The notes: generated by a model not told the origin, from the sequence alone. 64,000 bases of DNA from UBA4582 sp002389265 (GCA_943788825.1 CALSRT010000009.1:62001-126000); one strand, 5' to 3'. Shown: positions 26,253 to 35,243, counted from the stretch's first letter. Made by a program: numbers and translations.

Positions 26253-26632
26253 TCCTTGGTATCGGTACAGATCTGGTGCAGATCGATCGAGTTGCGACTG
26301 CGCTGGCGCGATGGGGCGAAAAATTCGCCAGCAAAATTCTTGCTGAATCTGAGTTGGCACAGTTTCGACTTAACCCTAGTGCTGCCTTTTTAGCCAAGCG
26401 CTTTGCCGCTAAAGAAGCCGTTGCCAAGGCCTTGGGCACTGGCATGCGGCTTGGTGTTAATTTTCCGCAGATTGCGGTTGTCGGTAAGCCTGGCTATCGA
26501 CCGGAGATCTGTATGACAGGTGCTGCTGCCGAGCGCGCGAGGTCAATGGGGGTTAAGGTCTCGCACTTGTCGATTAGCGATGAGCAGGAGTATGCGCTGG
26601 CGTTTGTTGTGCTGGAAGGTGCTGGAAGGTGA
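26249..26632 (+). CDS. acpS: Holo-[acyl-carrier-protein] synthase
   Basis: A 127-residue enzyme that transfers 4'-phosphopantetheine from CoA to acyl carrier protein. The N-terminal metal site is GIGTDLVQIDRV, and the second signature is FLAKRFAAKEAVAKALGTG. Its length fits the family. It overlaps recO by four bases. In many gammaproteobacteria pdxJ lies between recO and acpS, but it is absent here. A 10-base tandem duplication (GCTGGAAGGT, 26611-26630) lies at the 3' end and creates the present TGA stop. Confidence 0.95.
   Translation: MILGIGTDLVQIDRVATALARWGEKFASKILAESELAQFRLNPSAAFLAKRFAAKEAVAKALGTGMRLGVNFPQIAVVGKPGYRPEICMTGAAAERARSMGVKVSHLSISDEQEYALAFVVLEGAGR
26611..26630. repeat. 10-bp tandem duplication at the acpS stop codon
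   Basis: GCTGGAAGGT occurs twice in direct succession (26611-26620 and 26621-26630), and the TGA stop directly follows from it. With one copy removed, the frame would read on for about 20 more codons (GDARRVDVTPIG and onward). The duplication has therefore probably shortened the protein's tail without touching the conserved fold. Confidence 0.85.
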
Positions 26633-26695
26633 TGCCAGAAGAGTCGACGTGACCCCAATAGGGATCAACGCTGATGGTGTAATCGTCGGGATGAT

Positions 26696-28963
26696 CTAAG
26701 TGTTTCCAGGCAATTGTCGCAGGTTCGTGCGCGGTATTTCCAGCAACGGATTCGGAGTTTCGCGATACCACTGTTCGAGCGCGTCGAGTTCCTGCTGGGC
26801 CTGGTGAAGAGCGATGGGAAGGTCTTTCGCTGCGTCTGCTTTGATCAAGGTTTCTAACCGATCAATCGTCGATTGAACTCTGGGAATGCCGCAAAACTGA
26901 CATGCACCATTGAGTCGATGGACCACTTCGCGCATTAAGCCAATGTTGTTGTCGGTGATTCCTTGCTTCAATTTAGCGCGATCTTGTGGCAGTGATTGCA
27001 TGAATAAATCAAGCATTTCGAGAGCCAGATCAGGCTGTTGATTTGCGATCCTAAATGCTAGCTCTCGGTCGAATATGGGTATTGCCTGAAATGCTTCGCC
27101 GGGTGCTAAGTCAGAGCCAAATTCACCGCTAATCCAGGTTGTTAGATTTTGGTTTAAATAGTCTATCGTTAAGGGTTTTATTAAAATTTCGTTGGCACCC
27201 GCTGCGATTGTGGCAGCTCGCTCCGAGTTAAGTAAATGGGCGGTTAAAGCGATGATTGGTAGCTTTAGACCATAAGTGGTTCTGAGTTCTTGGATTGCTT
27301 CCAAACCATTCATGTGTGGCATATGAATATCCATGAAAATCAGGTCGACAGTTTGGCTTATGACGCAGCTAATCGCCTGCTCTCCGTCGCTAGCTGCCAA
27401 TACGTTATAGCCTGACTGACGCAACAGTGTGGCTAAAAATTGCCTGGCCAGGAGATCGTCGTCGACAACCAAAATGTTAAGTTGCTGCGCGGCGGCCAAT
27501 GAATATTTGTTGGTCAGCAGCCTGATAAGCTCCGATTGGCGTAGAGGTTGGGGCATAACCAGCCAGTCTGAGCGGCTCAAGGTGCGAGTATTATTGAGTA
27601 AAAGCACGTCTGTGTTAGTTGCCAGAGATGCTGTGATCGACAGGATTTCCGCATGCTCGTCGTGCCCGATAAAGCAGAGGTCTGCGGCGGACCCAGGTTC
27701 GAGGATCTCGATGCCAAGCTGTTCCAGGCGATGACTTAAGCCGTATGCCTGCCTGGGATTGCGGCCGTGGACCGTTGCGGTCAAACCAGCAGGTGCTAAG
27801 CGTATCGTTGTTGACGTGCAGTTTACCGGTATGTACAAGCCATTTCCCTTGATTTCGCCCTTAATACTATCCACCAATTGGGAGAGTCGTGCCGTTGGCT
27901 CAGAGATTGTTTGCCTCACGGCGGAGTCCAGAGAAAGTCGAAGGCACTGGTGCTGATTGTCGAGTTGGTCGAGTTGATTGTCGAATTGATTGTCTGCCAT
28001 GCGGCTAATGTGAAGTAAAAAAGTGGTTAATGACTGAGGCGGCGCTGCTGTTAAGCAGGCCAGTAGATAATTAAAGATTATCGACTTTAGGGCGAGTTCG
28101 TTGCCTATCAGGTCATGCTGGCACAGCCTGTCGTAAATGGGGAGTAGCTCACATCCGTAGCGGGTCAGTAAGGGTTGGAGTAACGCGATGACATCATCAA
28201 TAGCGTCTCTGAGGCTGAACTCAGCCTCGCTGTTGGGCTCTTTACCCGTAAAGCCAGGGGTCATTCGAGTCGTTATTTCAGCCTGGTAAAATAGTAATTG
28301 CGTGGCGCTCGAGTGTATTTGTTTCTTCAATGTCGCGTTGGGGCTAGTGCCACCAAGGAGATTCGTAAAGCCCGTGATGGATTGCAGGCTATTGTTGATC
28401 AGGTATGACAGTTGCAGCTGCTCTTCACGGTCCGATTTTTGGTCGTTGGTGAGCCGAATATTTTGCTTCTCAACCAGATCGAGTGCCTGCTCAATGCGAG
28501 TTAATTTTCGTTGCAAAGCGAATCGGCGTTTATCCTCTGAGCGCTGTAATTGTCGAGTAGCCTGCTTCGCGGCGACGATGGTGGCAGCTTGTTGGATTGT
28601 GAGAAATGTCTTAAGCCTCGTCGGTAAGGCGGTTAGTGACTGCGAATTTTCCAAGCGGTCCAAACTGATTACGCTTTGATGGGAAGTCGAAGCAGTGACG
28701 GAGCTCGGTTTACCATTCGTAGTGATCACGGCGCTGATGCTACTTAATGGTTGTAGAAAATGGGTCACCAAGTGCTGGTAGATTAGTTTGCTAATCATGC
28801 TAAGTATGACGGCAAATATGGTGATGCCGGGCCAGGCTAACGCTGGCAGGCTTGTGCTGAAATAGCCGAATAGGGCGATTAAGCCGCAGAATACCAGCAC
28901 TGGTAGCGTAGCAATCAGGGCGAGAGTAGTTCGATAATCATCATGCCACGGTCTGAACATCAT
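26696..28963 (-). CDS. GacS/BarA-like hybrid protein with degenerate kinase core, receiver and Hpt domains
   Basis: A 755-residue membrane protein. Two hydrophobic spans lie at residues 13-34 and 41-60 with almost no periplasmic loop, then a coiled-coil-like stretch to about 185. The dimerisation/H-box region aligns as LSYLINNSLQSITGFTNLL, so the phospho-acceptor His of SHELRTPLN is Tyr187. The N-box (FNYLLACLTAAP) lacks its second Asn, and the glycine boxes of the ATPase domain are not visible. A worn receiver-like stretch follows (394-485). The final receiver (496-612) keeps Asp501-503, Asp545, Thr574 and Lys596, and the Hpt domain keeps His682 (VVHRLNGACQFCG). Location between acpS and cysM is where pseudomonads keep gacS nearby. 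I infer a relay protein without kinase activity. Confidence 0.85.
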   Translation of the reverse strand: MMFRPWHDDYRTTLALIATLPVLVFCGLIALFGYFSTSLPALAWPGITIFAVILSMISKLIYQHLVTHFLQPLSSISAVITTNGKPSSVTASTSHQSVISLDRLENSQSLTALPTRLKTFLTIQQAATIVAAKQATRQLQRSEDKRRFALQRKLTRIEQALDLVEKQNIRLTNDQKSDREEQLQLSYLINNSLQSITGFTNLLGGTSPNATLKKQIHSSATQLLFYQAEITTRMTPGFTGKEPNSEAEFSLRDAIDDVIALLQPLLTRYGCELLPIYDRLCQHDLIGNELALKSIIFNYLLACLTAAPPQSLTTFLLHISRMADNQFDNQLDQLDNQHQCLRLSLDSAVRQTISEPTARLSQLVDSIKGEIKGNGLYIPVNCTSTTIRLAPAGLTATVHGRNPRQAYGLSHRLEQLGIEILEPGSAADLCFIGHDEHAEILSITASLATNTDVLLLNNTRTLSRSDWLVMPQPLRQSELIRLLTNKYSLAAAQQLNILVVDDDLLARQFLATLLRQSGYNVLAASDGEQAISCVISQTVDLIFMDIHMPHMNGLEAIQELRTTYGLKLPIIALTAHLLNSERAATIAAGANEILIKPLTIDYLNQNLTTWISGEFGSDLAPGEAFQAIPIFDRELAFRIANQQPDLALEMLDLFMQSLPQDRAKLKQGITDNNIGLMREVVHRLNGACQFCGIPRVQSTIDRLETLIKADAAKDLPIALHQAQQELDALEQWYRETPNPLLEIPRTNLRQLPGNT

Positions 28964-29015
28964 GTTTCACCACGATATTTGTGTTTATGACCCAAACGCA
29001 TTTCGATAGATTAAG

Positions 29016-29028
29016 CAGATATTATCTG
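29016..29028. promoter_or_regulatory. Short palindrome in the gacS-like/cysM divergent gap
   Basis: CAGATA-T-TATCTG is a perfect 6-1-6 inverted repeat, 60 bases before the cysM start and 52 bases before the divergent gene's start. It could be a regulator half-site pair. No regulator can be named. Confidence 0.3.
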
Positions 29029-29088
29029 AATGTGGCATATTCTCCTATGATTACCCCCTTAAATTGCCTGAGCTAAGTTGCCACTAAT

Positions 29089-29988
29089 ATGTCAAAAAAA
29101 ACTTATCCAACGATAGAATCCTGTATCGGCGAGACGCCACTCGTGCGCCTGCAGCGCCTGCCGGGTCATACCAGCAATACTGTGCTGGTTAAGCTCGAGG
29201 GGAATAACCCTGCAGGTTCGGTTAAAGATCGGCCGGCGATGAGTATGATTCGCGGCGCTGAGGCGCGGGGGGAAATCAAGCCTGGTGATACTTTGATTGA
29301 GGCTACGAGCGGCAATACGGGTATCGCGCTCGCCATGGCAGCGGCAATCAGGGGCTACCGGATGGTGCTGATTATGCCAGCCCATATGAGCGCAGAACGT
29401 AAGGCAGCGATGTCAGCCTATGGTGCTGAGTTGATTCTTGTATCTCAGGAGGCGGGGATGGAGGGTGCGCGTGACCTGGCTGAAAAAATGCAGCGGGAGG
29501 GTCAGGGTTTTGTGCTCGATCAATTTTCAAATCCCGATAACCCCTTAGCGCACTACCAAAGCACAGGTCCTGAAATATATCGCCAAACCGATGGTGAAAT
29601 CACCCATTTCGTGAGTTCGATGGGAACAACTGGTACAATCATGGGCGTCTCCAGATACTTCCGTGAAGTCCTTCCCAGGGTGCAGATTGTCGGTTTGCAA
29701 CCGGTGGAAGGGGCCTCGATACCCGGTATTCGGCGTTGGCCTCAAGCCTATATGCCCAAGGTCTTCAATACCGATCTGGTGGATCGGGTGATTAATATGA
29801 ATCAAGATCTAGCAGAGAAAACGATGCGCGATCTAGCTACCAAGGAAGGCATTTTTGCCGGTGTTTCTTCAGGCGGATCAGTTGCAGCTGCACTGCAGAT
29901 CAGTCGTGAAACAGAGAATGCGGTTATCGTTGCGATCGTTTGTGACAGAGGTGATCGATACTTGTCCACCGGTATCTACTCGACTTGA
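29089..29988 (+). CDS. cysM: Cysteine synthase B (O-acetylserine sulfhydrylase)
   Basis: A 299-residue PLP enzyme that makes L-cysteine from O-acetylserine and sulfide or thiosulfate. The PLP lysine is in NNPAGSVKDRPAMSMI, the substrate loop is EATSGNTGIALAMAAAIRGY, and the phosphate-binding loop is SSMGTTGTIMGVSRYF. The length and the RRWPQAYMPKVF segment point to the CysM rather than the CysK type. It starts the run cysM, rlmD, relA known from pseudomonads, and is divergent from the GacS-like gene. Confidence 0.96.
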   Translation: MSKKTYPTIESCIGETPLVRLQRLPGHTSNTVLVKLEGNNPAGSVKDRPAMSMIRGAEARGEIKPGDTLIEATSGNTGIALAMAAAIRGYRMVLIMPAHMSAERKAAMSAYGAELILVSQEAGMEGARDLAEKMQREGQGFVLDQFSNPDNPLAHYQSTGPEIYRQTDGEITHFVSSMGTTGTIMGVSRYFREVLPRVQIVGLQPVEGASIPGIRRWPQAYMPKVFNTDLVDRVINMNQDLAEKTMRDLATKEGIFAGVSSGGSVAAALQISRETENAVIVAIVCDRGDRYLSTGIYST

Positions 29989-30065
29989 GAGCCCGTAGAC
30001 CTAAAAGACGATAGACCCGGCGGCCTGCGAGATACTGACCTAAAAATATGAGTTATTTGTGAGCG

Positions 30066-31418
30066 GTGGTCGTGACGTCGTCTTGCGATCACTTGATTCC
30101 CGTCAACTTATATAGCGAACATGAGACTTTGAAAAACTACGATCCAGTGACTATTGCAGTGACTAAGCTACATCCAGACGGTTATGGGCTCAGTGAAGAT
30201 GGTCGTCAGGCAGTGATTGGCGCATTAGCTGGCGAGGTTCTTGAGGCCGTGCCTTGGGCGCGAAAGCAGAAAAAGCATTACTTCAAGATTCAAACGGTTC
30301 ATACCGCAGCGCCATCGAGAGTTGAGCCAGCGTGCGCGGCGGCCAATCATTGTGGCGGTTGTAGTTTTCAGCACCTGGAACCACATGCCCAGATTCTGTT
30401 CAAGCAACAACAACTCATTGACGCCCTCAGTGACACACAGCCATCGACGTTGTTAGAACCCATGATGGGCCCTCTGCTCGATTATCGTAGCAAAGCCCGC
30501 CTGGGGGTGAAGTTTGTAGAGAAAAAGGGCCGGGTTCTCGTCGGCTTTCGCGAGAAAATGAAGCCCTACGTTGCTGAAATTGATAGCTGTAAGGTGCTGA
30601 AAAAGGCAGTGGGTGAGAATTTAGCCGCGTTAGCTGCAGCGATCAGTGATCTCTCTGACCCACGCTCAGTCCCTCAGATCGAAGTGGCTGCAGGAGACAC
30701 GGAAACTGCCTTAGTGATTCGGCATCTTGAAGACCTGACCGACGACGATTTACTCAGGTTAAAGCAACTGGGTGAGGAGTTTACGTTCTCGATTTACCTG
30801 CAGCCAGGTAATGAGTCTACAGTCCACAAGCTTTATCCTGCTGATGGTTATGAGCGTCTGATTTACACGTTGCCAGAGTATGACCTCAGTTACGCCTTTC
30901 ACCCACTGGACTTCACTCAGGTCAATCAATTCATTAATCAAAAAATGATTCGCCAGGCGCTGCAGTTACTTGATCTGCAACCGACAGATCATGTTCTGGA
31001 CAGCTTTTGTGGTATTGGTAATTTCAGCTTGCCACTGGCACGCGTCGCGGCGCATGTGACGGGCATAGAATTGTCTCAGACCAGTGTGCTGCGTGGCGCA
31101 GAAAATGCGCAGCGCAACGGCCTGAGCAATGTTAGTTTTGTAGCGAGTGACTTGTTTGCTGAAGATTATGCAATACCTGAGTTCCAGAGTTTTAATAAGA
31201 TTCTGCTAGACCCGCCTAGAAGTGGGGCTTTAGAGGTTTGTAAAAAACTTGCAACCCATAAGGCCGAGAGAGTAGTGTACGTGTCTTGTAACCCGATAAC
31301 CTTAGGTCGGGATGCGGCGATTCTTGTTGCTGGAGGGTATCGATTTGAATCGGCAGGTGTTATCGATATGTTCCCCCATACAACGCATGTTGAATCCATT
31401 GCCTGTTTTACGCGTTAG
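30066..31418 (+). CDS. rlmD: 23S rRNA (uracil-1939-C5)-methyltransferase
   Basis: A 450-residue SAM-dependent RNA methyltransferase that makes m5U1939 in 23S rRNA. It has an N-terminal TRAM domain (VTIAVTKLHPDGYGLS), a 4Fe-4S cluster site (CAAANHCGGC plus a later Cys in EIDSCKVL), the SAM site LDSFCGIGNFSLPLA, and the catalytic region LLDPPRSGA and VYVSCNPITLGRD. The start is a GTG at 30066 with a weak ribosome site; a TTG 22 codons later is a possible alternative because TRAM begins soon after it. relA follows after 41 bases. Confidence 0.95.
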   Translation: MVVTSSCDHLIPVNLYSEHETLKNYDPVTIAVTKLHPDGYGLSEDGRQAVIGALAGEVLEAVPWARKQKKHYFKIQTVHTAAPSRVEPACAAANHCGGCSFQHLEPHAQILFKQQQLIDALSDTQPSTLLEPMMGPLLDYRSKARLGVKFVEKKGRVLVGFREKMKPYVAEIDSCKVLKKAVGENLAALAAAISDLSDPRSVPQIEVAAGDTETALVIRHLEDLTDDDLLRLKQLGEEFTFSIYLQPGNESTVHKLYPADGYERLIYTLPEYDLSYAFHPLDFTQVNQFINQKMIRQALQLLDLQPTDHVLDSFCGIGNFSLPLARVAAHVTGIELSQTSVLRGAENAQRNGLSNVSFVASDLFAEDYAIPEFQSFNKILLDPPRSGALEVCKKLATHKAERVVYVSCNPITLGRDAAILVAGGYRFESAGVIDMFPHTTHVESIACFTR

Positions 31419-31459
31419 TACTCAACGCCCCCTCTCATTCATTCCAAGCAATCTATCAA

Positions 31460-33688
31460 ATGGTTAAGGTCAGACAAGATCAGCCACTCCGCGATGACGG
31501 TAGCGTCAATTTGGATGTTTGGCTCCGCCAATTGCAGGAAATTAATCCCAATTTTGATATGGGGCGGCTTCGCGGTGCCTGTGATCTGGCAGAAAAAGCC
31601 GAAGAAAGAGCGGTAGTCACGAATACGGCATGGCCCTCGGGACGCAGTAGCTTTAGAACGGGTCTCGAGATGGCAGACATTCTCAGTGAGCTGCGAATGG
31701 ATGAGGAAGGCATTGTAGCTGCGATCATTTATCGCGCTGTGCGAGAGAATCAAATCACGTTGAATCACGTACGCAAACAATTTGGCAAGTCGGTTGCTGA
31801 TTTGGTTGAAGGTGTCATGCGGATGGCGGCAATCAGTAATGTGCGCAGGTCTGACGCGCCAGTCTTCGGTGAGCAAAAAGATCAGCTTGAACAGGCAAAA
31901 ATGCTGCTCATCGCTCTGGTTGATGACGTCCGGGTCGCTTTAATTAAACTCGCGGAGCGGACCTGTGCCATTCGAACGATTGCTAAGGATCAACCGGCTA
32001 AACGTGCACGCCTGGCCCGCGAGGTTATGGATATTTATGCGCCGCTGGCTCACCGATTAGGTATTGGACAACTCAAGTGGGAGCTGGAAGACTTTGCCTT
32101 TCGCTATCTTGAACCCTTGGCCTATAAGCGTATCGCGACGCTGCTGGATGATACGCGTAGCGGGCGTCAGGAATATCTCGATCGCGTTATCGCAACTTTG
32201 AACCACCAGCTCAAAGTGATTAATGTCAAAGCCGAGCTAGATGGCAGAGTCAAACATATTTATAGCATCTGGCGCAAAATGCACCGCAAAGGCATTGAGT
32301 TTTCTGAAGTCTACGACGTTAGCGCGGTGCGAATATTAGTCCCCGCAGACAATGACTGCTATCAGGTTCTGGGCGTCGTGCATAACCTATGGCGAAATTT
32401 GCCCCATGAGTTCGATGACTATATCGCCTCTCCGAAAGAGAATGGCTATCGGTCCTTGCATACTGCCGTGATCGGTCCAGAGAACAAGGTGCTAGAAGTT
32501 CAAATCAGAACTTTTGAAATGCATGAAAAGTCCGAATTAGGTGTCTGTTCACATTGGCAATACAAGTCAACGGGTGATGTAGATGAGCCCGTCGCTTATC
32601 GAGAAAGGATTGAATGGCTGCGACAGATACTCGATTGGCGCGAAGAGCTAGGTGAAGTCGCCGGTATATCTAAAGAGCTGTTAGATGAAATCAGTTTTGA
32701 TCGAATCTATGTCTTTACACCGGACGGCCATGTGGTTGACCTGCCGCCAAGCTCTACACCGGTGGACTTTGCATACAGAGTGCATACGGATGTGGGGCAC
32801 AAGTGTCGAGGTGCCAAGATTAATAGTAAGATCGTGCCGCTTAATACCAGTTTGAAAAGTGGTGACCAGATCGAAATCATTGTTGGTAACGATGTTGAGC
32901 CGAGACGAGAATGGCTCCATGCGCATTTGGGTTATGTGTCAACCTCCCGCGCGAGAGCTAAAATCCAGAGCTGGTTTGGGCTGAGAACAAAGCGCAAGAA
33001 TACCGAAGAAGGCAAACAACTACTGACTTCTGAATTCTATCGACTCGGCGTCGATGACCTCGAGTTAGATTCCCTAGTGGTAAAATTGAAATATAAGAAC
33101 GTCAATGAGTTGTACGCCGCGATCGGTGCAGGTGAAGTTAATGTAATTTATGTCGTTGAAGCGGCTGTTCAGTTGGTTGAAGTGGGCTTGAAGGAAAAGC
33201 AGCTAAGTCTTCTGCTCGGCGAAGATGAAGCTGGGGACGGCAATGAACTGCTGATAGAAGGCCTTGGTGGGATGGCCTACACCCTGGCCGCCTGTTGTCA
33301 TCCTGTCGTGGGGAACAGTATCGTCGGTCTCACGAATGAAAAGGGTAGCGTTGATGTCCACTGTCAGGAATGTCTGCAGGCATTGGAGGGCGTTGCTCAT
33401 GGCAGGCTGATTCGTCTCGATTGGCGAGGGGAAGCCGCCGTTACCCTCCCTGTGTCGATTGAAATTCATGCTTACGATCGCCGTGGCCTGTTGCATGATA
33501 TTTCTGGTGTTGTCATGGGTGAAGAAACCAACGTGACAGCAATGAATATGTGTAAAAATGCGCCTGATAACCACGTTACAATCAATATGACGATTGAGGT
33601 GACGACGATTTACAGTTTGTTGCGAACCATAGAACAAATTGAGCTGCTGACGAATGTCATTTCAGCACGGCGATTGGACAACAGTTGA
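31460..33688 (+). CDS. relA: (p)ppGpp synthetase RelA
   Basis: A 742-residue ribosome-associated alarmone synthetase that signals amino-acid starvation. The N-terminal hydrolase-like domain has lost its HD pair (IIYRAV where hydrolases have LLHDVVED), as in all monofunctional RelA proteins. The synthetase domain has GRVKHIYSIWRKMHRKG and KENGYRSLHTAVIGP. A TGS domain (FTPDGHVVDLPPSSTPVDFA), a zinc-finger-like region (LAACCHPVVGNSIVG) and a C-terminal ACT domain (DRRGLLHDISGVV) follow. Its place after rlmD is conserved; mazG, the common next gene, is replaced here by adk. Confidence 0.97.
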   Translation: MVKVRQDQPLRDDGSVNLDVWLRQLQEINPNFDMGRLRGACDLAEKAEERAVVTNTAWPSGRSSFRTGLEMADILSELRMDEEGIVAAIIYRAVRENQITLNHVRKQFGKSVADLVEGVMRMAAISNVRRSDAPVFGEQKDQLEQAKMLLIALVDDVRVALIKLAERTCAIRTIAKDQPAKRARLAREVMDIYAPLAHRLGIGQLKWELEDFAFRYLEPLAYKRIATLLDDTRSGRQEYLDRVIATLNHQLKVINVKAELDGRVKHIYSIWRKMHRKGIEFSEVYDVSAVRILVPADNDCYQVLGVVHNLWRNLPHEFDDYIASPKENGYRSLHTAVIGPENKVLEVQIRTFEMHEKSELGVCSHWQYKSTGDVDEPVAYRERIEWLRQILDWREELGEVAGISKELLDEISFDRIYVFTPDGHVVDLPPSSTPVDFAYRVHTDVGHKCRGAKINSKIVPLNTSLKSGDQIEIIVGNDVEPRREWLHAHLGYVSTSRARAKIQSWFGLRTKRKNTEEGKQLLTSEFYRLGVDDLELDSLVVKLKYKNVNELYAAIGAGEVNVIYVVEAAVQLVEVGLKEKQLSLLLGEDEAGDGNELLIEGLGGMAYTLAACCHPVVGNSIVGLTNEKGSVDVHCQECLQALEGVAHGRLIRLDWRGEAAVTLPVSIEIHAYDRRGLLHDISGVVMGEETNVTAMNMCKNAPDNHVTINMTIEVTTIYSLLRTIEQIELLTNVISARRLDNS

Positions 33689-33731
33689 AACGAGGCAATT
33701 TGCCGAACTATTTTAATGAAAGGAGTTTTGG

Positions 33732-34382
33732 GTGAAAATTATTCTTTTAGGTGCACCAGGTGTTGGTAAGGGTACTCAGGCGCAATTTATTATGGAGAAG
33801 TGTGGGATTCCCCAGATTTCCACTGGTGATATGCTTCGCGAAGCGATTAAAGCGGGTTCTGCACTTGGGAAGAAGGTTAAGGGGGTCATGGATCAAGGGG
33901 CTTTAGTCACTGATGAAATCATCATCGAATTGGTTAAGGAACGCATTCAACAGCCGGATTGTGCTAATGGTTTCTTGTTTGATGGCTTTCCACGGACTAT
34001 ACCCCAGGCACAGGCCTTGCTTGATCAGCATATTGAAATCGATAGCGTCATCGAAATTAAGGTGCCAGACGCTGATATCGTTAAGCGACTGAGTGGTAGA
34101 CGAGTTCATCCTGAATCGGGTCGGGTTTATCACACTATCTTTAATCCACCTCAGGTAGCGGGTAAAGACGATGAAACTGGCGATGATCTTGTTCAACGTG
34201 ATGACGATTCCGAGGACACTATCAAGGAACGCTTAAGGATTTATCGAGAACAAACGGAACCGTTAGTTGGTTTCTATCGGGCTCTTGCCGAAAAATCAGC
34301 GGGTCAATTGCGCTATGCTGAGGTCGACGGCTCAGGTGAAACGAATGAAATTAAAGCAAAAATATTTTCAATTATTGATTGA
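33732..34382 (+). CDS. adk: Adenylate kinase
   Basis: A 216-residue enzyme interconverting ATP plus AMP and two ADP. The P-loop is GAPGVGKGTQAQFI, the AMP site is STGDMLREAIKAGS, and FLFDGFPRTIPQAQAL is the family signature. The long LID form is present (GRRVHPESGRVYHTIFNPP), with His/Ser-type residues instead of four zinc-binding Cys. It starts at GTG after a strong AAAGGAG. The 291-bp gap downstream separates it from the lysine-rich gene. Confidence 0.97.
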   Translation: MKIILLGAPGVGKGTQAQFIMEKCGIPQISTGDMLREAIKAGSALGKKVKGVMDQGALVTDEIIIELVKERIQQPDCANGFLFDGFPRTIPQAQALLDQHIEIDSVIEIKVPDADIVKRLSGRRVHPESGRVYHTIFNPPQVAGKDDETGDDLVQRDDDSEDTIKERLRIYREQTEPLVGFYRALAEKSAGQLRYAEVDGSGETNEIKAKIFSIID

Positions 34383-34673
34383 TAACGACGATAAATATTA
34401 TGTGCTTTTAGCTAGATAGAGCGAAAATGTTAGGAAAACTCGAACAGATGTTGCTAAAACACTGAATATTTACGGTTTTATTCAAAAAAAGTGTGCAAAT
34501 CCAAATTATTTTTTCTAAACTTTAGCTCGTTAAACAGTTGCGTGCGTAGTTTTAACTATGCGTCAACAAGATTGCCAGGCTGGTCAGTTTGAAAAGAATG
34601 AATCGTACCGAGTGGCGATAGGCTGTTGTAACAAAGTGATTGAACTTTCAATAGTAAGAATAGGAGTGTAAAC
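34383..34673. other. AT-rich intergenic region between adk and histone-like gene
   Basis: 291 bases with no credible gene. The region is markedly A/T-rich around 34480-34530. An imperfect hairpin GCGTAGTT-TT-AACTATGC lies near 34542-34560. A ribosome site AGGAG lies nine bases before the next GTG. It probably carries the promoter of the lysine-rich gene, but I could not pick clear -35 and -10 elements. Confidence 0.5.
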
Positions 34674-35195
34674 GTGGTTGCGAAAAAGAAAACAGGTACA
34701 ACCAAAAAGGTCGCAGCGAAGGTAAAGCTCGTTGCTAAAAAGAAAGTTGCTGTCAAAAAGACTGTTGCTAAGAAAGCTGTCGCCAAAAAAGCTGTTGCCA
34801 AAAAAGCTGTAGCGAAGAAGAAAGTAGCTGCGAAAAAGCCGGCTGCTAAGAAAGCTGTCGCTAAGAAAGCAGTTGTGAAGAAAAAAGTAGCTGCGAAGAA
34901 AAAACCAGCAGCTAAGAAAAAAGTAGTCGCGAAGAAGAAAGTAGTCGCGAAGAAGAAAGTAGCGGCTAAGAAGCCTGCTGCGAAAAAAGCTGTCGCTAAG
35001 AAGCCTGCTGCCAAGAAAAAGGCAGTTGCAAAGAAGAAAGTAGCGGCTAAAAAGCCTGCTGCGAAGAAAGTTGTTGCCAAGAAAGCAGCTGCCAAAAAGA
35101 AGGTAGTCGCGAAGAAGGCAGTGGCCAAGAAACCTGCTGCTAAAAAAGCTGTTGCCAAGAAGCCAGCAGCGAAGAAAAAAGCGACTAAGAAGTAA
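34674..35195 (+). CDS. Histone H1-like / AlgP-like lysine- and alanine-rich repeat protein
   Basis: A 173-residue protein made almost only of Lys, Ala, Val and Pro in short repeats (AVAKKAVAKK, KKPAAKKAVAKK). It resembles the C-terminal tail of eukaryotic histone H1 and of Pseudomonas AlgP-type proteins. Such tails bind DNA without sequence specificity and compact it (known for relatives). No folded domain is present. It starts at GTG with AGGAG nine bases upstream and ends before a strong terminator, so it is its own transcription unit. The repeats make copy-number change between strains likely, and short-read assembly of this locus may be unreliable. Confidence 0.9.
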   Translation: MVAKKKTGTTKKVAAKVKLVAKKKVAVKKTVAKKAVAKKAVAKKAVAKKKVAAKKPAAKKAVAKKAVVKKKVAAKKKPAAKKKVVAKKKVVAKKKVAAKKPAAKKAVAKKPAAKKKAVAKKKVAAKKPAAKKVVAKKAAAKKKVVAKKAVAKKPAAKKAVAKKPAAKKKATKK

Positions 35196-35212
35196 GAAAT
35201 ACTAGTGGCTGT

Positions 35213-35243
35213 AAAAAACCCTCCGAAAGGAGGGTTTTTTTTT
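35213..35243. terminator. Bidirectional intrinsic terminator
   Basis: The stem AACCCTCC (35217-35224), loop GAAA and GGAGGGTT (35229-35236) are flanked by an A-run on the left and nine T on the right. It ends the histone-like gene on the plus strand. Read from the minus strand, the A-run gives a T-tract, so it also serves mobA, whose stop is nine bases away. Confidence 0.95.

Noticed and set aside
31640..31810. Loss of the HD pair in the hydrolase domain of RelA
   Set aside because: Normal for monofunctional gammaproteobacterial RelA; not an anomaly.
34556..35158. A 200-codon minus-strand frame of Phe/Ala/Leu repeats
   Set aside because: It is the reverse complement of the Lys/Ala repeat gene and has the expected shadow composition. 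The plus-strand gene has a ribosome site and terminator.
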